The notes under the pieces were generated by a model. That model searched no databases. It had not been told where the DNA came from and worked only from the letters and a program-made list of their open reading frames with translations. The translations under genes and the position numbers were made by a program. 64,000 nucleotides of DNA from Tetragonia tetragonoides (Eukaryota; Streptophyta; Magnoliopsida; Caryophyllales; Aizoaceae), in assembly GCA_038025085.1 (NCBI GenBank), contig CM076144.1, forward strand, positions 34,811,501 to 34,875,500, given 5' to 3'. The stretch's first letter is position 1, and each line of letters starts with the position of its first letter. Positions 48,749 to 60,495 of this stretch are shown piece after piece.

Positions 48749-51163
48749 GAAGATTTGAACTTTTGACTTGATATTACAAACTAATAAGTCAACTTGAAAA
48801 TCCTTACTCCTTCCCCCCGCCCCCCTTGTATGAATAGGTGGAGGCTATATGCGAAAGGGCCCCTATGTAGCGAAGGGCATTTGATGTGCTGGCTTTGGAC
48901 CAATTAGTAAGTCCATGCATACAGCTAGCTTAATTAGGAACGTTGCTTCTCGTGGTTGAAAACTTTTTAAATCATATTGGGTGGCTCTTAAGCCTAATAG
49001 TTTCCCCTTTACGTTGAACCATATCTCATAGGATATGTTTCTTCTTAACGGACATCACTCCCAATGAGAAAACGAGCTGGCATTTCAACAACTAAACATG
49101 GGGACCAAACCGAAGAATGACTACCAGGACCTAGCTAGAAGTTAACTATGCTGAAATGGACCCGTCTCAAATGATACACTTAACTTATATTAGTTAGGAC
49201 TTAGGAATACTAATTTGACGATACAAACGAGTATTGTGCTAATTTAAGTACTCTATTCATATGCTGAGGGTCTGCTCTTTTCCTCGTATTCACTACGGAG
49301 TAATTGGTTTGGGTTTAGTTCAATTCAGTGAAAAAAATATATCCTGAGAGTCGAGCAAAGTTCAATTCAGGGCCTCATATGATAGGGTCCAAAACTTAAA
49401 TTCGTAAGATCTCTTCTGTTACTGAAATAATAGTCTAAGATCTTAAAACCACTATTTCAAATACGATTTTCTTTGTACATAATAAATATTGCTCCTATAT
49501 GAAAGTAGCGTTAAAGCTGGGGACACCATTATTATCTGATTAAGACACAGTACTTCATTTAATTAATAATTCATTAAGGTCCTGGTGCCAGTAGGTAGCT
49601 GTCTTTTAATGAGATAAGCCTAATCCGAACAGCAACGGTACTTTAAAGTTGACTATGATTTCACATACCATGCATGCAATGGATGGAGTACTAAATGAAC
49701 TTATGATTTATGAAGAAAGATATGATGAAAATCATTCATTGCAAAGCATTTCATGCAAGGCTTGACACTGACCTTCTATTTTCGTCAAAAGAATTTATTT
49801 TTTTTAAAAAAAAAGACCTTTTAGTACTCCATTAAGAAGTTTCTTCTTAGTTTTGGTTTGGGTTGTCAAATATGGCGGACTGCCTTAGCTTTTAGTCATT
49901 TGAGTCACATTTCAGCTATCTTGTCTACTATTTCAAGGATCATCTATTCCTTTTTTTGGTCGCTCGTCACGTATCAATTATCATCTATTCCTTACCTTTC
50001 AAAACCAAACAAAATTATTCATCTCTTCGTCACTGATGTACCTCAAAGCTATTAGCTAGGCTAGTGCCCTATCAATCTATCTGCTTTGCTATAATTTAGA
50101 GATGACCATAAACTGTGTCGTATGGTGTCGTACTTTTTTATCTGGGATTTCAGGTGATACGGCCTCTACGCCTGCCTAACGGACTTTGTGTCATACCTTG
50201 CCACCGGGCGGCTTAGGGAATAACCATGTAAAGAAGTAAACTTTACCATAGTTTCAAGACAAGTATAAATTCTAGTTTTGGGGTGAATTAAAGTGATTTT
50301 CAAAATTAACTTTTATATTAGACTCATATAAAAGTATCACTTGGATTCTTCTCAATAATAACATAAGTATTATCCTGAATTTTTTTTAGAATAAAAAGTT
50401 ATTTGACTAATAAGTTACACAAGAATGAATTGAACTCGACTGAACTAATGTTAGAGCTCTGCAAGTTGCACCTTGCTTGATAAAAACACACCCTAGAGGC
50501 CTAGACCCTACATGTTTTTTTCTTTATGTTTTTTTCTCTATTTTTCTTATATTAAAGTATTAAACCTTACCAAACAATAAGAAAAAAAAAAAGAAAAAAA
50601 AGGCATGGTGTGTAATTCAATCCTACAGTATAAACCAAAACCCATCCTTATCTAAACACCAATACCACGTCCCACATACAACCAAAATTTGCAAAGGTTT
50701 ATCCCAGGTGGAGTTATACCCACTCCCTGTCTTCTCTCCACATACATAGAATGTCTTCATTCCATTTACAACTTTTGGTGAGAGATCGGTTATTTTTCAA
50801 TGAAGTAAGGTTTAATACTCACAATAAATGATTCCTATATTACTAAAAAGTGATCTTATTTTTCTGTGAATTGATCTTACACAAAACTTGCCCTTAAATT
50901 AATTCCTTTACTAAAAACACTCATTTATTTACTAAAGTACTGTATTACTCTTATCACCACCTTTTATTAACCTCTCCCTATTTACCAGAAACTTCCTCCT
51001 TTCATCCTTTCCTCCCCTAAAATCCCCTCCTTAAAACCCCGCTTCTCCCCTTCTTTTCCTCACCAACCAAATTTCGCAAACACTCTCTTTCTCTTTCTCT
51101 CTCTCTAAAATACAGAGCAAAAACAGAACACTCTGTTTTTCTCCACACACCAAAAAAAAAAAA
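48749..51163. other. Intergenic and upstream region of the aspartyl protease
   Basis: No gene is seen. Sequence from about 50990 to 51130 is pyrimidine-rich (CTCTCTTTCTC), probably the 5-prime UTR of the following gene. No confident TATA box was chosen. Confidence 0.4.
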
Positions 51164-52648
51164 ATGTCACCCTTCAAACTCATTTTCCTTTGTTTCTCTC
51201 TCCTAACTCAACTTCTCTATTTCTCATCAGCAAACTTATTACTCCCAATGAGCCACTCTCTCTCCAAAGCCAAATTCACTTCAACCCACCATCTTTTGAA
51301 ATCAACCACCACTATCTCCACCGCTCGCCACCGTCATCACCGCCACAAAAACCACCGCAACAAAAACCAACAAGTCTCTCTCCCTCTCTCTCCTGGAAGT
51401 GACTACACACTCACCTTCTCACTAAACTCACAAACCCTTTCCGTGTTCATGGACACAGGAAGCGATGTCGTTTGGTTCCCTTGTTCACCTTTCGAATGTA
51501 TTCTCTGTGAAGGCAAATTTGAACCCGGTACTCTCTCTCCTCTCAACGTATCCAAATCCTCTCACCTCCCCTGCCAATCAAGTGCTTGTTCATCTGCTCA
51601 TAAATCTCTCCCCTCATCTGACCTCTGTGCCATGGCTAAATGCCCCCTTGATAAAATCGAACTTTCGGATTGTGGAAATTACGCTTGCCCATCATTTTAT
51701 TATGCTTATGGTGATGGTAGCTTTGTTGCTGAACTTCATAAGGATAATTTAATAATGCCCTCAAATTCTAAAAAGCCTTTAGTTTTAAAGAATTTTACAT
51801 TTGGGTGTGCTCATGCTGCTTTAGCTGAACCCATTGGTGTTGCCGGGTTTGGGCGTGGTTCTTTATCTTTACCCGCCCAGCTGGCTAATTTATCTCCGGG
51901 TTTGGGGAATCAATTTTCTTATTGTTTAGTCTCTCACTCCTTTGACTCTACCCAGCTGCTTCACCCTAGTCCTTTGATATTAGGGAAACATAAAGCTAAA
52001 AACTTTGAAGAGGATAGTATTTCCGAATTTGTTTACACTCCTATGTTGGATAACCCAAAACATCCTTACTTTTACTCGGTCGGTTTAGTTGGGATTTCGG
52101 TTGGGTCACGTTTAGTACGTGCCCCAAAATATTTAACTCGGGTTGACTCTCGAGGAAATGGCGGCGTTGTGGTGGATAGTGGGACCACTTACACTATGCT
52201 CCCCACCGGGTTTTACAACTCGGTGGTGGCCGCGTTGGACCGACGAGTTGGCCGGGTGTTTAAACGGGCGAGTGAGACTGAGTCAATGACCGGGTTGAGC
52301 CCGTGTTATGATTTAGAAGGAAGTAAAGGAGCAAGTGTAGGAATGGTTGTGCCTAGTTTGGCTTTACATTTTGGGGGGAATGGGAATTATAAAAAATCCA
52401 GTGTGGTGCTACCCATGAGAAATTATTTCTATGAATTTATGGACGGTGGAGATGGTAAGAAGAAAGGGAAGAAAGTGGGGTGTCTGATGATGATGGACGG
52501 TGGAGATGATACTGCGAGTGGGCCCGGGGCTACACTTGGGAATTATCAGCAACAAGGATTTGAGGTGGTTTATGATTTGGAAGAAAGGCGGGTCGGGTTT
52601 GCTCCGAGGAAGTGCGCATCTTTGTGGGAAAGCCTTAACGAAAACTAA
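51164..52648 (+). CDS. Secreted pepsin-like aspartyl protease (At4g16563-like)
   Basis: A single intronless frame of 494 residues. The first 25 residues (LIFLCFSLLTQLLYF) form a signal peptide. A basic His/Arg/Asn-rich stretch at 55-70 is probably part of the propeptide. The two catalytic motifs are DTGSD (Asp97) and DSGTT (Asp338). AYGDGS (181-186) provides the flap Tyr182. Cysteines in the segment after the first motif (CSPFECILC) are typical of plant A1B/nucellin-like proteases. The end (LGNYQQQGFEVVYDL, RVGFAPRKC) is canonical. Length and intronless structure fit the At4g16563 group. It is likely extracellular or endomembrane; the substrate is unknown. Its place downstream of HINT4 and PRMT7 matches the Arabidopsis gene order as I recall it. 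Confidence 0.92.
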   Translation: MSPFKLIFLCFSLLTQLLYFSSANLLLPMSHSLSKAKFTSTHHLLKSTTTISTARHRHHRHKNHRNKNQQVSLPLSPGSDYTLTFSLNSQTLSVFMDTGSDVVWFPCSPFECILCEGKFEPGTLSPLNVSKSSHLPCQSSACSSAHKSLPSSDLCAMAKCPLDKIELSDCGNYACPSFYYAYGDGSFVAELHKDNLIMPSNSKKPLVLKNFTFGCAHAALAEPIGVAGFGRGSLSLPAQLANLSPGLGNQFSYCLVSHSFDSTQLLHPSPLILGKHKAKNFEEDSISEFVYTPMLDNPKHPYFYSVGLVGISVGSRLVRAPKYLTRVDSRGNGGVVVDSGTTYTMLPTGFYNSVVAALDRRVGRVFKRASETESMTGLSPCYDLEGSKGASVGMVVPSLALHFGGNGNYKKSSVVLPMRNYFYEFMDGGDGKKKGKKVGCLMMMDGGDDTASGPGATLGNYQQQGFEVVYDLEERRVGFAPRKCASLWESLNEN

Positions 52649-54615
52649 TGTGCACCGTTGACTTATTTTGGGTAAAATGGTCAATGAGGGTGTGTTGCTT
52701 GACTTTCTGGCAAGATGTGAGCGTTGACCGCACGTGAGGTTCCCCAAGGTTAATTTTGGTAGAATGGTTGATGGTTTGCACTTTGCACTCTGTTTTTCAC
52801 TTCTGGTAAAGCATGAATGTATATTGTACATATATGGGTTTCAAGGGGAAAAAAAGTGGTGGACTGATGGGTTTCATGGTAAAAAGGGTGAAAAATAGGG
52901 TGCACAATGCAAACAAAGATTGTAAATGATGTGTAAAGATCAGTTTGTAAAATTTAATTTCATGTATATCGATCAGTAGTAATTTTTTGATGTTAAATCT
53001 AAAATTTTACTGTACTATTTTCTTCAATCATTAATTTATTATAGCGATGTTTTGTTTTTACTTTCCAATTGTTGTTCAAATGGCTACATCATTAACAAAG
53101 AGAAAAAAAAAAAAAAAGTCATCATTTATGTTTATTACAAATATCAACCAATCAATGAGGTCCGTGAACATTTTGTTAAGTAATGAACTTCAGATAAATA
53201 GGTAAGTACTGTATTGATAAACACAAATGAATTTGGAGTTTATACAAAAACAGCCATGTTATTGTACATCTTGGATACACTCTTAGAAGCTATGGCTAGG
53301 CTACGAAAGATGGTACAATTTATGGTGATGCATAGTGATTTGCCTAATCAGTCAAAATGGGTGAACTTGAAAGCAAAAAGGGTGATAGAGAAGATTTTGT
53401 GTTTGGTGGGGGGTATAAATAGGACAAACACCCCAAATGGGACGTCATTTGTGGCCATGGCGAAGACTGAAGAGTGTGTGGGACGTGGGTGGTTGCTTGC
53501 TCATTATGTCCATTTACAGCCTTCCTAGTAAAACCCAATGCTTTTTACTCTTCTATCTTTTATTCTTTGGACTATTTGGTTGTACCTTATTACTCATATA
53601 TGTGTATGTACTGTGTGTAAAATATATGATACGTGCTGGTTTGGTTTACCATGAGAAGTAAATTCTCATAGGAAAGTACTACATTACTAATTATCCGTCT
53701 GTGGATATAGTCACTCTTTTTTTCTTATTAAATGAGGAAGAATAAAGTATTGTGTATACACGTTGTTGCTATACTCTCTTATAGAAGTCACTACTTAAAA
53801 TTTTGCCATTTTTCGTACTAGGTCATCCCAAATTAACCCTTGTCATTTCTCTTTTTAGGACATATGTGGGTGGCCAAAATACTCACTCCCACACTACCAC
53901 TCATTTCAAATTGAGTAATCCAAAACAACTTGAATTTATTAGCTCACTCCACTCGTGTCCGAAAATTTCACTCTTTAAACTTTAAACCAAAAATATTTCT
54001 ATCAATATGAGAAAGAATACAATTAAGTGATATTTAGTTTATTTCGATGATATATTTTTCTTTCATAAATTATTATTCAGTTTAGTAAGGTCAGTTTGAT
54101 TCAATTCAATTAAACACAGTACTCTAATATTCAGTGGAGAACAGTTCACCACTGGTGCAATAAAGGAGTAGTAAAAGTTAAAGGGTAATGTCTTCCGAAA
54201 AGAGAAAAGAAATGCAAAGAGTGAGTATCGTAGAAAAAGGAAGAGAATGGCAACGTGGCGAATGTGCGGAAATGAAGAAGACGCCGCCAGGAACCATATC
54301 ATTTCAGAATGAGGTGAGGTCAACCGCGTTTACAATTTTGTAATCTTTCTCTTCTTTTTTTTTTCTTTTCTTTTGTATAAATAAAAAAATTACAGGGATT
54401 TCATTTGGGATTCTTTCCCAAGTTCCAACGTGTGGGCATTGCCCAGTCACTGCTAGCTGTCTCCAGCCCATTATCTTGTACATACCAAAGTGTAGTCGAA
54501 GTTAATAGGATAAATATTAGGTTAACCATCGGGTAGTCTATTCGAGTGATATGTGAATTGGTGATTGGTTGAGTTTTGATATTTTGTTTTTTAAGTTGAA
54601 AATAATTTATTTATA
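52649..54615. other. Downstream of the protease, no gene supported
   Basis: The 3-prime UTR is followed by AT-rich DNA. An open frame at 53214-53528 (104 codons) has no recognisable domain and is not called. Short AT-rich repeats occur near 53900-54170. Confidence 0.4.
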
Positions 54616-54939
54616 GGGTGCGTTCTTTTCCACTTATTTTCACTGATTCTCACTGATTGAGTAAGGTTTTGCCACTGATTCGATAAGGTCTTGTCACTGA
54701 TTTCCACTGATTGAGTAAAGTCCTTCCATTGATTCTCACTGATTGAGTAAGGTGCTGCCACTGATCCTGTGAGGAGAAATATGGGTCCTGCCACTGATTT
54801 CCACTGATTGAATAAGGTTCTGCCACTGATTCTCACTGATACAATAAGGTCTTGCCACTGATTCCCACTGATTGAGTAAGGTCTTGCCACTGATTTTCAC
54901 TGATTGAGTAAGGTCCAATAAGTGAAAAAGAACACACCC
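54616..54939. mobile_element. CACTGATT-array MITE, copy C (324 bp)
   Basis: GGGTGCGTTCTTTTCCACTTA and GGGTGTGTTCTTTTTCACTTA (opposite strand) form a nearly perfect inverted repeat of about 21 bp. ATA flanks both sides (54613-54615, 54940-54942). The body is a tandem array of GTAAGGTCTTGCCACTGATT-like units, and the length equals copy A. It has the best-preserved ends of the three copies. Open frames in it reflect the repeat. Confidence 0.75.
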
Positions 54940-55278
54940 ATAATATATTTCAATGTACATACTTATATTTATTGTCCATATTATCCGGTAGACTATCCAA
55001 TGGATAAACTAAGCATTCAATATTATTGTCTGTGTCATCACACCCTTTTCACTGTTTCTAGATATTTCCCCAATTCATCATCCCCAATTTCACCAAACTC
55101 TTTGCTGTGACCTGTGAGTGTCATCTAATACACCACTTTTTTAACCTCTGATTTTGATGAACGGCCCTGATTGTTTGGGGATCCAAGAATTCCCCAAGTA
55201 CCAATATGTCTCTTTCATTGGCCTGTCTTCTCTTTTGGGCGCTCCTCGTTTCCCTAGTGTTAACCAGCTGGATATATA

Positions 55279-55586
55279 TGTTGAGAAATATATGAAACAA
55301 GAAATTAAATGTAGGAAAGAAATCTTTAAACTTTGTATTTTCTGTGATTTGCTATTCTATTACATTCTACAATAACATGTAATATTTATATGTGTTATGG
55401 GCGTATAAATACCGCACACAACATTCCTTATAATCAATGAATAAAAATCTCTTTCTAAATAATGATTCAATTGAATTCACTGATTATCCTTCTTTACTAT
55501 TATTATCATCCTATCTTATAGGATGGATTTGTGGAGAGAGAGAGAGAGTGTGGTTGGGAAAGAGGAGAGATGTTGTAATTTTAATA
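55279..55586 (-). repeat. Copia 3-prime LTR
   Basis: Plus-strand borders are TGTTGAGAAA and TTTTAATA. The termini are TG/TA instead of the usual TG/CA. It contains a GA-rich tract near its outer third and a TATAAATA-like box. Confidence 0.85.
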
Positions 55587-55727
55587 CTCCCCCTCAACGA
55601 CAACTCTCTCTAAGTCCTTCATTCTTTCAGATGACTCAACATTAGTCACCTCCTCCCCTTTAGATGATACGATTTTATCATCTTCTGTGTCTAATTGTGG
55701 TTGAGCTTCAGTCTCCTTTATTTTCTC

Positions 55728-57626
55728 CTAGAGCTGATCTTCCATCTCCTTTGAATCTGGCAACAACAGTGCTTGTGGTGACCACCATGATGATGCTTCA
55801 TCAAATACGACATTTCTTGATACATAGCAGCGTCCTGTGGAAGGCTCACAACACTTCCACCCTTTGCGTTGAGTATCATACCCAACAAATATACATCTAA
55901 CTGCCTTCTTATTAAATTTTCCACGGAAATGATCAGGAACAAATACATAACAAACACAACCAAAAATTCTGAAATGACTCACTGTAGGTACCATATTCCA
56001 AAGCTTCTGGAATGGTAATATGAACCCTAATCTTGCCTGCTGCAATCTATTGATTACATGTGCCGTCATCTTCATACATTCCGCCCAAAAACGCGGGGGT
56101 ACATTTTTGGCATGTAACATACTTCGGCATATCTCTGCAAGATGCCGATTCTTCCTCTCTGCGACACCATTCTGTTGTGGTGTGTGAGGACAAGTCAATT
56201 GACGACGAATTCGAGTCTGCTTCAGAAACCCATTGAATTCGTTGGATGTATATTCACCCCCGTTATCCGTTCGTAAACATTGTAGTTTACGACTGGCTTC
56301 TTTCTCTACCTCATCCTTGAATAATGTAAACTTGGACAAGGCCTCTGATTTTTCTTTCATAAAATCGACCCATACATATCTTGAATAATCATGAATAAAG
56401 GTAATCATATATTTCTTACCACTTATTGATGTCTGTTTAACTGGGCCAAAAACATCTGAGTGCACTAATTCAAGTGGCACCTTGGCTCTGAATTGTGACT
56501 CCTTATATGGCAACTGGTGTGCCTTTCCATATTGACAACCAGCACAAACAATGCCATCTTGAACATCAATTTTAGGTAATCCATTCAATGATGACTCCTT
56601 CATCATTATTTTCAGTTTATTATAACTGATATGTTCGAGTCTAGCATGCCACAAATCAGCCGTCTCGTTCCTCCTGGTCTTGTCGACATAAGCTTCTTGT
56701 GCCGACATCACATATACAGAATCTAAACGCCGCCCTTCCATGATCGGGGCATCTGATGGCTTGATCTTTTTGTAAACTTTGACATCGTACGGACCAAATA
56801 CAACATACTTTCCAGATGATGTCAGTTGTGAAACTGACAATAGATTCTTCTTCATACCTTCAACATGGAAAACATTTTCCAACCTCACCTTTTGAGAATC
56901 AAATCGAGGTTCGATCACAGTTTTGCCAATATGAGTAATTGGCAACTTAGTATTGTTAGCAGTAACCACATGATTTTCACCTTGATAAATTTGTTTGTTC
57001 TGGAGCTTCTCCAGATCTCTCGTCATGTGATTAGAACACCCGGAATCAATTATCCAATCTTCATTATAACTGATCTGGTTGCTACTTGTGACCGCAAATG
57101 AAATCTCTTTAGTTTCTTCAACCAGCTCCGGTGACGATTCTAATTTCACCTTGGAGCTTGAGCACTTTTCTTCTATCGAGCATAATGCGTGGAAATCCCA
57201 TAGTTCTTCATTTTTCAAATGAGACGATGTGGCGATATTCCCTTCTGCTTGATTACTCCAACAATCACGAGCATAATGACCCTTCTTACCACATTTATAA
57301 CAATTTTCATTCTTTCTTTGGCTTCTTTGTGCATTATGTCCGCCTTTGGCTTCATTAAAACGAGCTCTCCCTTGTTGAGGACTTCTCCATGGTTGTTTCT
57401 TTTGCCAACGACCATGTTGCGCTTTTTCTTGATTTTCAACAATACGATCTTTAACAAATTTCTTGTTACTAAAGAGCGCCTTTTCTTCTTCGTTTTTGGA
57501 ATTACCAGGCTTGTTGATCAAGAGCTTCTTGATTTGCCAAGATGCTTTCCAATTGATCAAGGGTCGGTTGTGTAGGCCATCCACGAGTGGCCGTGATGAG
57601 GGTTTGGAATTCGGATCGAACTCCAT
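55728..57626 (-). CDS. Copia Gag-Pol fragment: zinc knuckle, protease, integrase
   Basis: An open frame of 632 codons. The CCHC zinc knuckle is at residues 109-122 (CYKCGKKGHYARDC). The retroviral-type protease active site WIIDSGCS has its DSG at 194-196. A GAG-pre-integrase region carries the zinc ligands H327, H332, C361 and C364. The integrase core is D391, D454 and E490, with the expected 35-residue spacing of the last two (TDNGGEY, QQNGVAERKNR). The frame ends soon after the post-integrase GYD and VVFDE motifs, where reverse transcriptase should follow. The first 40 or so residues are out of frame relative to gag, so the true coding start is upstream and frameshifted. It belongs to the transposon, not the host. 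Confidence 0.88.
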   Translation of the reverse strand: MEFDPNSKPSSRPLVDGLHNRPLINWKASWQIKKLLINKPGNSKNEEEKALFSNKKFVKDRIVENQEKAQHGRWQKKQPWRSPQQGRARFNEAKGGHNAQRSQRKNENCYKCGKKGHYARDCWSNQAEGNIATSSHLKNEELWDFHALCSIEEKCSSSKVKLESSPELVEETKEISFAVTSSNQISYNEDWIIDSGCSNHMTRDLEKLQNKQIYQGENHVVTANNTKLPITHIGKTVIEPRFDSQKVRLENVFHVEGMKKNLLSVSQLTSSGKYVVFGPYDVKVYKKIKPSDAPIMEGRRLDSVYVMSAQEAYVDKTRRNETADLWHARLEHISYNKLKIMMKESSLNGLPKIDVQDGIVCAGCQYGKAHQLPYKESQFRAKVPLELVHSDVFGPVKQTSISGKKYMITFIHDYSRYVWVDFMKEKSEALSKFTLFKDEVEKEASRKLQCLRTDNGGEYTSNEFNGFLKQTRIRRQLTCPHTPQQNGVAERKNRHLAEICRSMLHAKNVPPRFWAECMKMTAHVINRLQQARLGFILPFQKLWNMVPTVSHFRIFGCVCYVFVPDHFRGKFNKKAVRCIFVGYDTQRKGWKCCEPSTGRCYVSRNVVFDEASSWWSPQALLLPDSKEMEDQL

Positions 57627-58094
57627 GGATTATGATCCTTCTCATCCTTGTCTCACTAATCGGATTTTCTTCATCTAACTTCGATATTTCTCTACAAAGC
57701 GATTTTACTTTAGAGAAATATTGACCAATGGTCATGTCATTTTGCTCGATAGACATCAGCTCATTTTCGAGGCACTGCAGCTTCGCATCATTTGTTTTCT
57801 CATACAATGTCTTCAAAGTATCCCAAATTTCTTTGGGAGTTTTTGCCTCTTTTACCTTGTGTAGCACATCATCTATGATTGAGATCGTAAGAGCGAACAT
57901 AGCCTTTCCAGCTTTCACTCGCCATTTTTTACGATCTTCTACGTTTTCCTCAGAAGAGATTATTGTATCACTTCCTCCTACAATCTCCCACATTTCATGT
58001 CCCTCTAAATAAATTTCATGCGAAAACTCCAGTCACTATAATTATTCTCATTGAGCTTAACTAATTGGCTCATGGAACTCATCACATCTGCCAT
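57503..58094 (-). pseudogene. Copia gag (UBN2/DUF4219 type) with two frameshifts
   Basis: Gag starts at 58094 (MADVMSSMSQLVKLNENNYSD). It loses one base near 58003-58008, after RMKFI, and continues in another frame (MWEIVGGSD, KTPKEIWDTLKTLYEK). It changes frame again near 57503-57515, between LANQEALDQQ and NEEEKALF, into the 55728-57626 frame. These lesions prevent normal Gag production. Confidence 0.75.
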
Positions 58095-58129
58095 CTTAAT
58101 ATTTAATTGGAGTTGGTCCCTGACCTCTC

Positions 58130-58141
58130 GCTCTGATACCA
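58130..58141 (-). promoter_or_regulatory. Copia primer-binding site
   Basis: The minus strand TGGTATCAGAGC is complementary to the 3-prime end of plant initiator tRNA-Met. It starts two bases after the LTR. Confidence 0.9.
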
Positions 58142-58143
58142 AA

Positions 58144-58453
58144 TGTTGAGAAAATATGAGACAAGAAATTAAATGTAGGAAAGAAATCCTCAAACTTTGT
58201 ATTCTATGTGATTTGCTATTCTATTACATTCTACAGTAACATGTAATATTTATATGTGTTATGGGCGTATATATGCCGCACACAACACTCCTTATAATCA
58301 ATGAATAAAAATCTCTTCCTAAATAATGATTCAATTGAATTCACTGATTATCCTTCTTTACTATTATTATCATCCTATCTTATAGGATGGATTTGTGGAG
58401 AGAGAAAGAGAGAGGGGTTGGAAAAGAGGAGATATGTTGTTGTAATTTTAATA
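58144..58453 (-). repeat. Copia 5-prime LTR
   Basis: About 95 percent identical by eye to the LTR at 55279-55586, with small indels in the GA-rich part and near TTGTTGTAATTTTAATA. Confidence 0.85.
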
Positions 58454-60495
58454 ATATATGTCATCCTTCAAATTTTAAGAATTAATATTATAAGTACGAT
58501 ATTAGTTTTTGAGTTACAGAGTGTTTCTAGACTCTTTTTTATGTCTTTGAGTCTCATTACTCGCAGCCAAAAAAATGTGAAGAAGAACAAAAACAAATGC
58601 AAGTCAAGGTTCACATTAGGCATCACTTTTACCTTTCACTACACGCATGTAGATACATTGCATTTTTATTTTGGTGATCTCAAGTCTATTACTGTAGCTA
58701 GGTCTAGGGTGCACCACATTATGAGGGAAGCCTTAATTTGCAAGATTAGTTAGGGGATGCTTTTCTCTTTCTAAGGGAATTGCCTTTCTTAATAGTACTG
58801 TATAAAGAACCTAATACCAATAAGGCAATAATTGAGCAAAAGTACTAGTTCATTGGTGTGCAATTTTTTACAACTTCAGTAAATTACATACATGGTTAAT
58901 TTCAGTGTACATACCTCGATCCGGCTCTATGATTTTCTAGGAAGTAGCAAGGCACTAATTTGAATTTTTTATAAATTGATTAGTGGTCACCTATAAAATA
59001 AATAAATTGATTAGGAAACCAAATCGGATGACCCAGGTTCCAAAAGGTTCTGAAAGCAAATTGCAAAGTCAAGCCCAAGGCTGTCGATAGAGGCCCTAGC
59101 AAGAATGGGGGTTGGATGAGAATGACAACTGAATATTGGACATTGTGAGATTTTTCCTTGATTTAATGTCCCCCCTTTATTTAAATTTGATTGCATGTCC
59201 TTTGGCTCTTACTTGAACTCTTTGCTGCTACTTTGTCACCAACTACTATTGTATTAGTATATGCTTCTTAATTTGTTATATACTCTTGTCTTGGAGTTTT
59301 GGTACATCCTAAAACGCACAAGGATTACACGTGATTATGTACTTGCCAAGTTGCCACTAGTATGTCTAACTAGAGCGGGTAGAATCTGGCTTGAACTGTA
59401 TCCGAAAAGGTTTGATCTACTAATGACCCAACCTGCTAATGTCCCGAACCCGAAATAACTCTGACCCGATTTTGTAAGACAAGAGTTGTCTAACGCGAAA
59501 ATCCGACCCGCTAAAAACCCGACATGACTCGACCTGATAGTGACCCGAATCCGAAGTGACCCATCCCGTTTGCCAAGTCTATATCTAACCTTTTATGTCT
59601 AGGAGGAAGTCCAATTGATGATAAGGTGAGAACACAAGTCCTAAGTGTCGCGCTCTCATAACTCAGTGGTTATGGGATTAAATCCTCATCTATGTACGGG
59701 GATTAAAAACCTCCTCTACCTTTCTTTGTAAGGAGGTATCCTCTTGTATTTGAGCCCGTCAGCCCATCTAAAATAGGTTAGCTTACCCGGCACACGTGAT
59801 TTGCGGACTATTGCATACATCCTTGTAGCAACAAAAATAAATAAAATGATAATAATAAAAAGAAAAAAAGAAAAAAAAGAAGTCCAATTTGGATTCGAAA
59901 GAGAGAAAGTCTAGTTTGGTACCGTAAATAACGAACATGGCCCAAATATGTGGGCCAAATATTCTTCTCAAGAGTTATAGCAGGCCCAAAAGATTCTCGC
60001 GTTCACTTGTTATGCCGTTTCAAGTTGGGGGAAAAAAAACAGTTGGGGATTTTGGCGCCATGAAAGTGGAGAGAGAAACAGCTTAAAGGTTAAAACAAAA
60101 AGGCTGAAAGCATCTTCTTTTCCTACATTGATCACGGTTCAGGAATCTGTAGGGGGTAAACCTTGATAAACATTCCACCACTGCACATTAATTTATTCCA
60201 AACTCCCAATTTAAGGCAAAAAATTATTGTCTTTTTTCAACTTCAGAATTATATTGCCCGTTGCAACAAATATCGGTGTACTGTTCTTCTTCTTCTTCTT
60301 CTTCTTCTACAATTGCGCCAATCTTTTTCTGTCCGTGAGGATCCCACCAGAGCGCGTTCTACTTCTAATAGGCCATGAACTAGATCAGAATCATTCTCAA
60401 CGAGTCCATAAGAAGTGATCCCATTTTTTTCATCGGGTCCGGGTAGAGACCAAAGATCTTGAGCAACCGATCCCGCAGAACAACTCAAAAGATAA
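58454..60495. other. Intergenic between Copia and the Sec14 gene
   Basis: No gene is seen. 59363-59580 is rich in GACCCGA/ACCCGAA repeats, like the ends of hAT elements, and may be a hAT remnant. 59645-59770 has CTCAGTGGTTATGGGATTAAATCCTC, a weak SINE-like match. A CTT-rich run (60283-60307) lies near the probable Sec14 leader. Confidence 0.4.

Larger units (their letters stand above)
55279..58453 (-). mobile_element. Copia LTR retrotransposon with internal deletion
   Basis: LTRs of 308 and 310 bp (55279-55586 and 58144-58453) bound the element. The flanking 5-bp duplication is ATATA (55274-55278, 58454-58458). The primer-binding site TGGTATCAGAGC, matching initiator tRNA-Met, is on the minus strand at 58130-58141. 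A polypurine tract GTTGAGGGGGAG lies next to the other LTR (about 55587-55598), so transcription is minus-strand. By eye the LTRs differ at roughly 15 positions plus small indels. Gag, protease and integrase are present. Reverse transcriptase and RNase H are absent, because only about 140 bp separate the end of the main frame from the PPT. Confidence 0.92.

Noticed and set aside
53214..53528. 104-codon frame downstream of the protease
   Set aside because: No motif, no splice context and low complexity of evidence; open length alone is not enough.
54591..54960. Ser/Gln/Trp-rich frames on the minus strand
   Set aside because: They translate the CACTGATT tandem array; frames shift freely and it is not a gene.
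56865..58012. Plus-strand frames inside the Copia element
   Set aside because: They are antisense shadows of the minus-strand Gag-Pol frame.
59645..59770. Possible tRNA or SINE
   Set aside because: Only weak A-box resemblance (CTCAGTGGTTATGGG) and no clear tail or target duplication.
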